A stretch of 64,000 bases of DNA from Gymnogyps californianus (lineage: Eukaryota; Chordata; Aves; Accipitriformes; Cathartidae). Below the pieces are notes generated by a model. The model was not told the DNA's origin. It worked only from the letters and a program-made list of their open reading frames with translations, and did no database searches. The DNA lies in contig NC_059486.1 of NCBI RefSeq assembly GCF_018139145.2, forward strand, positions 7,006,001-7,070,000, written 5' to 3'. Shown one piece after another: positions 13,829 to 26,462 of this stretch (its first letter is position 1; each line of letters begins with the position of its first letter). The position numbers were made by a program, and so were the translations under genes.

Positions 13829-14133
13829 CTGATGGAGGGGAAAAAAGTTTGAATTTGGCATGAAGTCCCTGCAACTGTTTTGAAATAGCTAATTTCTATT
13901 ATCTCTGTGAAGGATATTTACATTAATTTTTAATATAAAGTGTAACTTTGGTGTGTATTTAATGGTGTTTTAACTACGTTTTGATTCTTCAGTGCCAAAT
14001 AGAAAAAATAACACTTAAGAGAATTACAAAGCAAGCAATGAAAACGCAGTTTTGAAATCTACTGCCTTCAATCCCCCAACACAGAACTTTTTCGAACTTG
14101 CTTGATATCTATGAATTACCACAATATAATTGT

Positions 14134-14154
14134 TATATATATATACACACACAC
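14134..14154. repeat. Compound (TA)n(CA)n microsatellite
   Basis: About six TA units are followed directly by about five CA units in PPIL2 intron 6. The tract is likely polymorphic. Confidence 0.9.
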
Positions 14155-16075
14155 GTTATAATTGTAATCAAAGCTCTATTGATAGCATGAGCCTGTACCT
14201 TTTAACGTGCCCAGTGCTCTATTTTCAGTGTTGTTCCCAGGAATAAAAGTTTAGCTTATGTCCTACAAAAAAGTTCACAGCAGCTGTTGTGCTCTTAGGA
14301 GAGGAGCGCATTTTGTATTCAAATGTGGCAAGCAGAATGCCATTAAATCTGAACACGTTATTCAATAAGGAACTCAGCTTCTGCCTTAATCAAGCTGTGA
14401 ATTTTCCCAGGAGGGTCAGCATAAATACTAAGCATGTCAACAACAAGCAAACTGATGGAAGGCAATGTACGAGGAAAAAGAAAAATGTCTGGATGATCTC
14501 AGCAGAAAGCAATTAGAAGAAGGTTATTAATACTTGATCAGTTCGCTAGACCTGGGGGTTTGGGTGAGATTTTTGAAATAGGTTGGTCCTATTTGGTTCT
14601 TTTTTTCCTAATTACCATGTGAAAATCAAAACCAGCAGGGAGACCAGAACAGAGCCTGCTCACAGCACCTGCAAAGACAGGAGAGGCAAGCACCTACAGA
14701 GTATTTACCATTAACTGATCAGCCAGAGAAGGCAGTCTGACCTCCAGCACGCAGATGCAAGTAAAAGCTGAGGACTGTTTCTGTTAATGCCACCAGAGCT
14801 GAAGGAAAGCCATTGCCACAAGGGACTGAAATTCAAAAGGAAGTTTAGAAAGGGATTCTTGGAAGTGGCATCATGGCATGGCCCAACTGATGGATACAGA
14901 AACACGCTGGTAAAAAGCGAGGCCTCACTCCAGCTGCATAAAAAAGAGCAAATCACCATGTTTTCAGTTGTAGCAAAAGCAGAGCTGCTGAGGGCACACA
15001 CTTGTTGATCTGGATGGAAGGTACTCAGCTAAGGAGGGATCATTAAATGGAAGAAACTACAATATCTGAAGACCTTTTTTATTATACAGATGTGAACAGA
15101 GAAGATCCTACATACGTAGCAACCATTCTACATGTTAAGATTCAAAGAAAAGTTTGCTGATAGACAGAAATGCAACATTTTACTCTTCCCCTTTTGTTGC
15201 ATTTTCCCTTGATCGGTTAATGACACAGCATGCACCTTTTTAAGGAAAAGGCTTCTGAGACTCACGTGGCTGCTGTCATTCCACCCAAGCATTATGAACT
15301 GGACTTCTTTAAGGAAAGCACAATATCACAGTATCTTTCAAAAACCTTGGCCACAGTGACTATTGATCATTTTTTAACACCCGGCTCTTGAGACAGATGG
15401 AACACAAAACGCAGAAGAAATTCATCAGCTAGAGAAAAGACCTTGTAGTCCACGGACTTTGGTAAGATAAGGAGACAGACACCCCAGAATTTTGTTCCCG
15501 CCTAATCCTTGCCACTCTCGTTTCAAGCAAGTCATTATCTGCCTTGTAAAAGATAAATTCATCTCCACTCTTCTCTTTTATTCCAAGCATCCTCTCTTAG
15601 ATGGCAGATTTTAGATCTTCAACCCTGCAGAAATAAAGCTCAAGGCTGCTGTCTTGTGTGCTGCTATTCATAAAATCCCACGTGTTCATTTAAGTCCAAT
15701 TCATTTTACAAACAAAAAGTTGCTCAAAACCAAGTGAACAGCAAATATTGCCATAGGCAAGTTAGAAAAAAGATAACATATTATAGAAATTTATCCTTTT
15801 CTGAAATTTTTCCTTAAAGTAAACAGTACCTTACTGCAGTAGCAGCTATAGTAAAGTGAAATTGCTGAATAATTTAGAGCTCCTCCGTGTAAAGAAAAAC
15901 AGAAATGGAACTTTAAAGGTAAACATGTCACAAGAAGCAGTTATTCTACTCAAAAAATAAAAACCACGATAGAGAACACAAACTACGTAACTTTACCATG
16001 AGTAAGACAAACCAGGATTTATTAAAGCACTCATTAAGGAAAAAAAAAACCACCACAAAAAATTATTGCACTTAC

Positions 16076-16127
16076 CTTCACTGTTTTTAGCAAAATTCAG
16101 CTTTATAAGTGATTTGGCATCTAGTTT
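16076..16127 (-). CDS. PPIL2: PPIL2 coding exon 6 (end of U-box)
   Basis: Encodes KLDAKSLIKLNFAKNSE plus one base of Gly. It matches the human KLDGRSLIKLNFSKNSE segment closely. The acceptor is TTTAG and the donor GTAAGT-like (GTAAG). The exon is isolated between introns of 13.8 and 2.2 kb. Confidence 0.96.
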
Positions 16128-19100
16128 CTAAAGAGAATGAAGCATTAAAAAAATTAATCACAACAGAATCTAACCGTGGAAATAAAAGGAAACTGTAAGA
16201 TCAATGTTAGGATTTTAATAGTACATAATTTATTAATAATATATTGCAAGTTGTCTGAATCATCAGAACCCTGGGAATTTAAGTCACAGACAGCCCACAA
16301 AAACAAGGCTCACCGAGCCTGAGAACTGAGGTATGTTTATTTACAGTGTTGTAGCTTGACACAGTACAGCGCTAACCAGAGTGAATAAGCTCAAGAAGTT
16401 GCACAAACTGAAAGGGGAGTTTGCATGAAAAGCTAAAAGGCAAAGATCATTGCTGCTGATCAGAAGTGACAATTCAGAAGGGACCTCTGATGAAAGTCAT
16501 AAAGCCAGCAAACCATTTTGGCAATCAAGCTCGCTACCTTTTCTGAAATAACTAATTTTTCTTTTACTTCAGGAAATGTGTAGCAGAGCCCACATGATAA
16601 CTAGCAATAATGAAGAGAAACGGAGGCACAAATTCTCTGGAGAGGCACTTGGGGTGATGAAGGGACTCCGAGAAGGGATCTTCGGCCAATTAATTCCCTG
16701 GCAGCAATTCCACAGAAGAGGGAACCAAGATGGCAGCCGAGGTTGGGGTAATGTTCTCCGACTCCAGAGAGGACACCGCAAAGTAAGCTAGCTCCTGCTC
16801 TCTCACGCTTCATCAGAAGAATGTCTATGGCATTTTTCTGCTGCCCTCTCTCCAGGGGGGCTTTCTGACACGGGGAGGGAAGAGCTATCGGGCTGGCAAA
16901 CACTTCTAGACAATCAGGCTGCTCCCTCCCCGCAGCCTTCCCTAAGACATGAAAGCTGCAAACACACCCAAAGTAACAGTGAGCCTTCAGTAACACGACA
17001 GGGCAGGCCCACGTATGCCAGTCATTTCTTAGGGTCAGTATGTGATTTGGGCATATCGCTGGCACGACGGGGTATACCGTGACCAGGGTCGCCCCACCAG
17101 CACAGCCTGCTGGGACGGTCAGGTAGTGCTCGACTGGGGCACCCAGTTGGAGACAAAGTCCAGCCCAGCAAGCTGCAAGGCTAAGTCACAATCTCAAATA
17201 TATAAAAACACCAACAAACCTTTTGATTGTATCAGCTGTCAGAGACAGTTTCACTGCCAAATTGATCATTAAAAGCACACACCGCACAGGCCTTTTAGAA
17301 GAAACAATTGGTTCTCTTCTTGCACCTGAACAGATTAGGGAGGTTTTTATAACCCAGACAGCTCTTTATAACAGCTATGAGTGGAGATCTGCCAGCTGCG
17401 GTGCCGACGCTGCTAGTTTAATCATTATGGCAAAGAGCGATAACAAAATCATGTGAAACTAAGTCAGTGGGCTTTTTCTGCCTAATCAAAATTCATATTC
17501 TTGGTTCAGAGATTACACGTTATGACAGCTGGACTCATTCGTTTACAGGAAGGCACTTCTCAAATTGTTTTCAGCCAACTGGCAGGCTCCTTTGCTGCCA
17601 GAAAGGTAACCATCTCTCTAATTTATTAGCAAGAAGAGCAATGAGGGCTAGTAGGAATAAGATTGGAAGGGAAGAAAGAGGCCAGGTTAGGTTATATTTA
17701 GTTAGGCAATGGAAGACCAGTGTCACTGTTTTTCCTTAAGTGGATTCTCAAAAAAACCCCCAAGCCCCAACATCTGCACACTGCTGGGGTACAAAGAAAG
17801 ACAGCAAAGGCAACGGCAGCTTCTGAAACGACTAAGTGAATGCAGAGCTTTATTCATTTATTTATCTTCTTACAAGAACAAAATTGTCAAAGTAGTAGTA
17901 GGGGAACAGCAGAGTTGCCAAAATGAACATATGATCCTGGACAGATCTGTTCAACCTAAACAACTTATTAACACAAAGCAGCATCCATCTGTGCACATGT
18001 TGTGCAACAGCCCAAAAATTATGTTCCAGAAAAAGCTTCTTTAGAAATACAACCGCTGGAAACATTGATAATTTGAAGGAAGGCCTTTAAATTATCTTCC
18101 TGACAGACTTGAGCTACCCCCAAAACATATGAGCAGATCATCTTTAAACAAAAATGGAAACAGTTCCCTAAGAAACAGTTTAGCATGACTGAAGATTCAG
18201 ATTTATACCTTGACACAAATTTAGTGGAAAAGACAGACTAAACTGCTGTACAGACTTTAAAGGTAGCAAAAGCTGCAGTACACTGTTTCATCTGTCAATG
18301 TACGACGTATTGTTAGAAGTGCTGCCAAGTCCTCGGACTCTTACTCTGTACCCAGGGAAATAGTATGGTATTTCAGATCACATCTTTCCATAATATGGAA
18401 AAAGGTTAGTTTTCAGCATCAGTTACTCATGGTGCATCAGCTGCTCACGCTGGCATATGCTCCCCACTGAGACCAGCACTTATACAGTCTTATATGTCAA
18501 CAGTAAATAAAAAAATAGTTATTTTTCATATAGGAGTTGAAATACATGCACTGCCTGGAGTCTTCTTCCAGGATGAGAACTCTATACTGAAGTGCTGTAT
18601 GAACATTATAAACTTTTATTGCCACAGACTGGCCTCCTATCAAGCTTGTGTTGAAGAAGTGACCTTGGCATGTCAGCTCACGCCCTTTGGAGCAGCTCTG
18701 TGCTTTGGCTCAGCCGGCAACAGCTTCGTGCCTGAGCACTCCCACACCATATCACAAGGGAACTTCCCACTACTGATAAAGGATGTTGTTTGTGCGATGT
18801 ATTTATGAAAAGGGATGGAAACGGACCGAGAGTTATATATGAGAAAATATGTGGGGGAAATACAATTAGGGCAACACCTCAAAAAAATTTTGAGAAGCTG
18901 ATTGACACATCTTAATGCATGGCAAGACAAGAGGGGGATTTAGTGTTTTGTCAAAGGAAATCTTTGGAGCACAAGAACAGCAAAACCAGGCAATGATCTG
19001 CTACAAAGGATTGCCATGGCCTACAAAGGCAGCTCAGTGCCTGAGACCAGGCTGCAGGATCGGGCAACTACACACGGGGCAGCCGCAGAGGAGGGAGTCC

Positions 19101-22100
19101 AGCCTGCACGCCAGGACTTCCAGTAGGTCCAGTTTTGAAAGACCTACACGTTACACAGGAAACTATGAAAGAACATGATATAGGAAACCTGCACAATTTT
19201 TTTTTTTCCTCTCAAGTTCTTCATTTCACATGAAAACAGGGTTATCTTGCGTGTGGGTGAATCTGCTTTTATTTATTCTCCATCAAAAGTCAAAGCTTTC
19301 AAAGCACCATCACACAGTTTGTTGCCATGGAAATGACCATTATGCCACAAACAGGCACCAGTCTTCACGGGAAGAGACAGCAGGAGTGAATGAGTCCTAA
19401 AATGAGTTAAAGTACTTGTTTTCATGTATTTCTTACTATTAATAAAGCATAAGAGAGCTCAAATATTGCATATACAGCTCAAGTTCAAAATTATTTCCAA
19501 CCTGAGTTTCCCTGACACACACCCACCATGCAGCTTCAGCCAATCTCCAGTGAAGAAAGCAAGGAAAAACCAATGTTTATTAAAAACACTTGATCTAATT
19601 AAAATTCTAAATTCTTAACAAAAACGAAAGGCCACAAACATCCGCCACTTCCCCTAAGCAGAAATAAGAGCTGCATATTCACTTCTAAAAATATTTTATG
19701 TAAGAATACTGGAAAGCAGACGCATTTTACGGCACGTAGTGCCAGCTGCTCCACAGCAAGGAAGGACTAAAAAAAACAAACGCAAAACCCATGCAAGCTC
19801 TCTTCTCAGCTGACTCCTCTCTCGCAGGCACACTTCCACAAAGGCAGCCAAGGCTACTTTTGGCCATGACCTACTTTCTTGCAGCAGCGAGAAGCCCCAC
19901 CGCCCCGCGCGCTCTCATCTGTCAGCTGACAGCACTCGCTCCTGCGGGATCCCAAAGGGCAGCATCCTTTATTGATACCCAAAGCAGAGGTTATTACGAT
20001 GCGTAGGTTAGTGGGGCACTGTGGCAGCTCGCGGATGAAGCATGCCGATTGTTTCGAATTAAATCACTCTCTGTCATCACTGTGTGTCTCATGAAGATAT
20101 GACCTACAATCCTTGCGCATCAATTAGTTACACTCTCTGAATCTCTTTGGTCTGTGGCTGCATGTTCTTCTTGTTAATGAGGCTCTGACCCTGTTGGATA
20201 TGCACCAGCCTGAAAAGCAATCAAAATGGGCTCATTTGATTCTCGACCCACACATGGGTAGAGCTGGTGACGCGCAGCAAGAGTTGTATTTAGTAAATAC
20301 AAACTTTCCTGCTCTATCAACAGTAATTGAGTTAGCGTTAAAATGTTCAGCACTTGGGGATCGGACACCCTTCTGAATGGCTTCTGGCAGGAATGCACAA
20401 TAATCCAGTGAAGCTATCGTGGGGAAAAATGAATGTGTCACGTCCTGAACTGGTTAACAACACGAGGACAAAATCATCCAGTCCTGGCGTGGCCATTTAG
20501 TAGGTTCTCATCCCACCAAAACAAGCAACACAGAGTTACCTCAAACAGAAGAGAAAGCCAAACCAAATACTAATATTAAAACACAATGTTGCCTACCAAG
20601 TACCAAATTTAGCTTAACAACAGCAAATGAATTTTGTATTAAATTCTTTGGTTCCTTTAAAGATGAGACCTGTTACTCTTTGCATACAACTTCACATTTT
20701 AAGAAGCCCTCTTACAATCTTCCCTGCTATAAAACCTTCAAGACATATGGGTATATGAATTGAATGAATAGTATTGGAATAACTCCATGTATAATGTTAC
20801 TTATTTCAGATCTCGTAAATGGATTTAATGATGATAAAAGGCATTGGAAATCCTCAGAAAGTCTACATATTATGGGAATGTGATTGGAAACAGCAGCACT
20901 GTTTTAACAAGATAAGCCATCTTCATGTAGTTTAGTATTTCATGAAAAACTTGGGTGAGCACCCAAGAGGCCAGAATAGTCTCATGATTCAAGGTATCGT
21001 TTCTATGTTCAGTTCAACAGCAAAAATGCTAGATATTCATCATGTGGACAACTGTCTACCAAATGCTAAAAAGATACCCTCAATTCATATTCTTGGAGGA
21101 AGCTGCTGTTTCACTGCAACTTTCATCTAGTACTGAACTGGTATGGAAATGGACACAAAAGATCCTTCATTACCCACTTCCAGACCACTGTATTTCCATA
21201 TTTAAATTTTAATTAAACTGACACCATATGGTCACCAAAGCCTTGTCCTGAGAATCATAAAGATATGCTTGATAAGACACATGGCTCACAGATACTAGCA
21301 ATAATGTTGCTCTATCAAAGAGCACATTAACAGAAATTACCATGAGAAAAAGATGTGTAGTTTCATGTGCAAGATTAAACCTGCAGTCTTAATGCAGTCA
21401 GAAGTCTATCAATCCAGAGACCCACAGCCAAATACAACACGGTTCATGGAAAATAAAGCTTTGCAGAAGCATCAAAAAGCTAGTCTCCAATTTTAGTGAA
21501 AAATAGGCAAGTAAAGATCTGTGGGAAACCTCATGCTGCATCTCATTTAAGGCTAGAGCATTTCACAGCTGCTAGTTTTTCAAGTGTCACAATCACGAAA
21601 CCCCATCCAATGTGCACACTTCCACCAAAACACTGAAAAGGAAAAAAAAGAGGCCATCTGTTCAGTCTGTAAAACCTAGATGTAAATACTTTTTTGCTGT
21701 AAGGGAAATAATGCATTAGGAATAATGCTAGACACATTTATCTGCCTGTGTCCAGAGCTGGCTTACTGGATAAAACACTGCCCATCACCACCACAATCCC
21801 CATCAGCAAGGTGTGAAGGAGGCACAGCAGCTTGGCCAGTGACTCATGACACTGGAGGGTTTTAAACACCTCCTTTCGATAAAGCACTTGAACAGTAAGT
21901 CTAGGCAAATCTCATCTTCTTCGCCCTCACTGTTTCCCAAAGATACAAGGAATTGAAAAGTAAATCCCCCTTTTAGGACAGATAAAGGCTAACTCTTAGT
22001 GGTGCTGGGTGCACTACTGTAAAACACACAGAAACAACTTTGGAAGAGAAACAACTAACTATCCATGTGTTTGTCAGTAACAAAGGAGAGTGGAAAAGTT

Positions 22101-22740
22101 TCAGAAAACCCAACAAAAAAGCAGTCATCTTCCAGGTCATCAGCCTCACCGGGATCTTCATCCCCTTGACCCCCCTGTGTTTTATGACCATTTCCAGTTA
22201 TGACACACGACTTTCTGGTCATTCCTCTGGGCAGGAATCATGTCCTCATATGTTTCTATCCAGGGTCCTTGAAAATTTATGGTCACTAGTCAAATATTAA
22301 CTCATTTAGACTGTTGACTAAAAGCTAATAATTTCTGAAGCAAATGAGGTAAGACGATATGGTTCAGTTGCTGCATATTGAAGAGTTCATCTTGTTCAAA
22401 GTGGATTCTAGGCATTTGAGCAGCAGCCTGTGTCTGCTGCCCCCAGACAAAAATGCACCTGGAGAGAGATGCTTAATGGTGATGGCTGTAACCACCCGTG
22501 CCTGAAAGACTGCTACAGGCCACTGAAATACAGGCAGCAACATTCAACTGGAAACAAAAAAAAAGAGAAAAGGAAGAACTACTGCTCATCCTGGCTCTTA
22601 TTTATAAATAAGTACCTTCTTCTGAAATGACCCAAGCTATCAAGAGAAAAAGCAACAAATTATCATATTCTGAAAGCACCCTTCATGTCTCAACACATAC
22701 ACTGAAACTGTTTTCTGTCTTACACTATCATGTGTAATAT

Positions 22741-22762
22741 ATCAAAGTATTATCAAAGTATT
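22741..22762. repeat. Perfect 11-base tandem duplication
   Basis: ATCAAAGTATT is repeated twice, head to tail, in the long PPIL2 intron. Confidence 0.93.
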
Positions 22763-25700
22763 TCAGGAAGAGATTAGAAAATATTCCCACCACTGTACCA
22801 GGCATTCACCCAGCACTTACTGTGTATGATTAAGATTAATTTATCTTCTTTGAACAGAGTTAAAATTAAACAGATGCAGAGAAGGACAACTGTGACCATT
22901 TAGGGTATAGAGAACTTAAAGGCAAGAAGAACATCTGACAGGAAAATACAAGTCTCAACATGAAAATGTCAAGAAAGCATTAAATTCTTCTGTACCAAAT
23001 ACACAGCTGTAAACACTAACAGAGAGAAGCGCAATTTTGGCACAAATACAAATAAGACTAAGCTGGTCAAACCCAAAATTTACAGAAGATATCTATCAGA
23101 TGAAAAACCATCAGAAGAACCTCTCGGCAGTCATAGCAGGAAGAAAGCAAACACCAGTTCAAGACAGAGCACGCAGTTTACAAAGCAGACTGCGAGAGAG
23201 CCGAAGACCTCAGAGAGTCTTCCAGTTTTCTGTTCCTGATCATTTCACCCTTTTTTCTCCAGCACATGAAAACCAACTAAGCTGGATTTGTCTGAATCAT
23301 TTTTCAACAACAAAGCTTCCCTTGGTTTTATTTCTGTAAGCTTTGTTCTCTGCTCTGTAATAAGCTATTACTCACCCAGAACAAAATGGTATTCCCAACC
23401 CCCCCTGAAACTTTTCTTACAAATAAACAAGAAAAAACCTCCCTCCTTCACTTCAAATGTACAGGAAAAAATATCGTAAGTTTAACAAAAGGGAAAAAAG
23501 GGGGGCAATTGACATTTAAACCTATGCAATATCTGAAGACTTGACTGAGTTGCATCAGACAAATTAAGAAATATACTTTGAATTTCATAGCTGAAGATAT
23601 GCTAACTTCTGACATGTATGTGAAAAGTGTTCTCTAGAGAAGAATTAAAATTCTCATTTATACATCAGTTATGCTACAGCCAAATGAGACCTGAAGTTAC
23701 TGATCCACCTAAATGATCGCTCATCTCCAAAGCCCCAAGGAGAAAATGTAGCAGACTACTTGGATTTCAGGGGCTGTGCTCTGATGTTGAGGAATGTTCT
23801 CACTCCTGAATTTTTCTACATACTGAAAAATACGCTCTTAATTAGATAGTCCCAGCACTCTAGATATGGAAAACTGATGCGGAGACAGCCTGCCTATGGA
23901 GGGCTGCACAGCATTTTCCTCTCAGTATTTTGTATCTAGACAAAGAATGAAAATGCTCAGAGTAAGCATAATCTCTTTGGAAACAGTAAGAGTGAAGAAA
24001 ACTTTTCAAGAGAAAAAAATGAAAAGTCACAAGGAAAATCTGACTCCTGCTGTAGTGTGCCATCTTTAGAAGACCATCAAAATCCTAAGGTAGTACTAAC
24101 ACCATGTTGCAGAAAGGTCTAGACAAGCACTCTGAAAATGCATCACACTGAACATTATCTACAGCTATTAAATTTTCCTGACAATGTATTCCAACAGCAG
24201 CTACTGCTATGCTGGCATGAAAGAGGTCACCTTCAAACCACAGATCCTTGTCTGATGACATCCATTATTTGCTGCTCATTATCTAGAAACACACCTGGAA
24301 TAACAAAATTAAAGCAGCAGTCTGCAGTAAATTACCACACAGACCATATGAACCGAGTTAAAAGCCATAGTCACTGTCGATTTAGCCAATACGGGTCACA
24401 TGAAACTTGAACTTGTCCTCTCCCCCGTTCAGGCCACAGACCCGTTCCACTCAACTCAGCGTTGAATTAGTTTTGTTTGTGATCTTGATCTCGACACCTC
24501 TGACTCAGCAATGTGTAAAGCTCATGCAACCCACTTACAGGAATCTATTCCTGAAACACATGGGCCCTGCGTTGATCACTTGATAGAGGTGGAGAGCAAT
24601 TTGTAGTGAACTATAAAGCCTTGGCTGGAACTTAACCTGTACTTTAACACCTGTTCCTACAGTACTTGATATTTCCCACACTCCTGACATGCTGCAGTTT
24701 CTTTATTCAGAATATTGCAAAAGAAGAAAAAAATACCTAAGCCCTCTTTCTCATTATGTTCACTTCTCGGGTGAAGAAACAATTATCAGTGCTTTCTATT
24801 TCTGTATCTGTGCTTTCAAAATAGGTACACATTAAAAACACTTCTATGTTTAAGGAAGTTTCACCTTTGCTCTAATTTCTGCATCCTTTTCAGGCAGGAT
24901 TTCCCTTATTTAGACAGCCAAAGACTTTTCTAGTGCATAAGAAAAAAGTGCTGTAAGGTTGTTTGTTCATTTTTAAAGTGGGCTTAATAAATTCAGTGGT
25001 AAAAAGGTAACCTTCTCCATATCTTCTCCATTAATCTGGTCAGCAAGCTTCTCTCACCGCAAGACTGATTTCTAAGAGACTGACTGAAATCTAGTTGATC
25101 AAATTGAAAAGAAACCATGCTTTCACAATAAAATGAGGTAACAATAGTCACCAGCATTTGCGAGAAGAATTGGCTAATAAACATATTTAAGGAATGTATT
25201 TGAGAATGACTTTCCAAAGTTTTGAAATAACAGACTTGGTTGCAATTTTTTCTTTTGAGGGTAAGAAGTTACTGGTTTTGAAAGTCCCTGTAATTATTCA
25301 GGCAAGCATCATCCTACCAACCTTATTTCAAACAAATGATTAAAAGAAAGGGCACTGATTACATTCCTATGTGAGCAGTGCTGGAGGGAGGAGGTGTCCA
25401 CTACAGGCTCTGTCATTGCTGCAGGGCATCGCAGGTACAAGATGTGCGTCTCTGGGTGCTTTACAGCACGGATCAGACAGGCTTACTGCATGAGGCAGGC
25501 ACCTGTACTGCCGCAATTATTTGATCATATTAGTCATAATCTCACCCCAAGTCATTTTTATTTGGTAAATACAGGATTAAGAGTGTGGGAGAACAATAGC
25601 AAATATTTATCTTGTACACAGAGCAAAACCTTGGGTACAGCTCTCTCTTTTAAGAAGGCAGATGTCTTACTGGGAAAAGCCAAGAGATTTTCAGCCTTCC

Positions 25701-26391
25701 GACTCCAAAGTTAGTCCTCATTTTTCATGTCAGTGGCTCTACCTTCTACTGCTTCTTTATATGCCCCAGACTCCTTTTTATGGTTACCTTCATCGGCAGC
25801 ACAAGCAAAAGGCTTTCCCAACCCTAAAAAAAATCCTCAGAATTTATAAAAATTTTCCTATTTAACCTAGTAAAAAGGTAAAACCTTGTGACACTTAAGA
25901 AAAAGCTCTTCCTGGCCTGCAGGTCTGGATCCTAACCTTGCATGAGACAGGGCACAACACAAATTGTGCTTTGCCTCATTCAGACCAGAAATGTGACTCC
26001 TAGTCTCATACATCCACCACACAGCAACTTCAGGTCTCTTAGGCATATGTTAAGCCCAAGCTAAATTAACTCGACTGAATCCTGTTTGCCCTTCAGGACA
26101 TACAATGCAACAACCACACAGCTGCACGTGGCCCTTAACATGAGGATTGCCTCTCTGGATTATGCAGGATCAGCAGACACACGGATTTTAGTTTGTTCTG
26201 AGCAATGCAGAAACAATTCACACAGGTGAGCCCTCTGTATGAGTTTAAAAGCAGATGCACTTAAAACAGTCACAAAATTGACTTTGGACCAAAGCCTTAG
26301 AAGCAAACACCAGAGATGAACGGACTTTCAACTGTCCAAAAGAACTAAATTCCCACAGAAAAGGGGGAACAAGGGACAAAGACCATAGCTA

Positions 26392-26462
26392 CTTCTGAGA
26401 CAGGGGAAGAGAGATATTTGCCCAAGGATACAGAGCTAGTCTTGAATGGAGCTGAAGTACAC
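26392..26462 (+). repeat. MIR-like SINE remnant
   Basis: The motif order CTGAGACAGGGGAAGAGAGA, ATTTGCCCAAGGATACAGAG and CTAGTCTTGAATGGAGCTGA resembles the sense strand of the MIR core (gagaggtt... cttgcccaaggtcacacagctag). It is heavily diverged and lies in the 13.8 kb PPIL2 intron. Confidence 0.5.

Larger units (their letters stand above)
11942..16075. other. PPIL2 introns 7 and 6 (around exon 7)
   Basis: These introns of 1.8 and 2.2 kb carry a microsatellite and a MIR-like remnant beside exon 7. Nothing else was recognised. The paired open frames at 14711-15008 on opposite strands are shadows of one open stretch. Confidence 0.6.

Noticed and set aside
16601..17065. 154-codon minus-strand frame with a plus-strand counterpart
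   Set aside because: It falls in a more G+C-rich block where stops are rare. No similarity is recognised and there is no splice evidence into PPIL2 exons.
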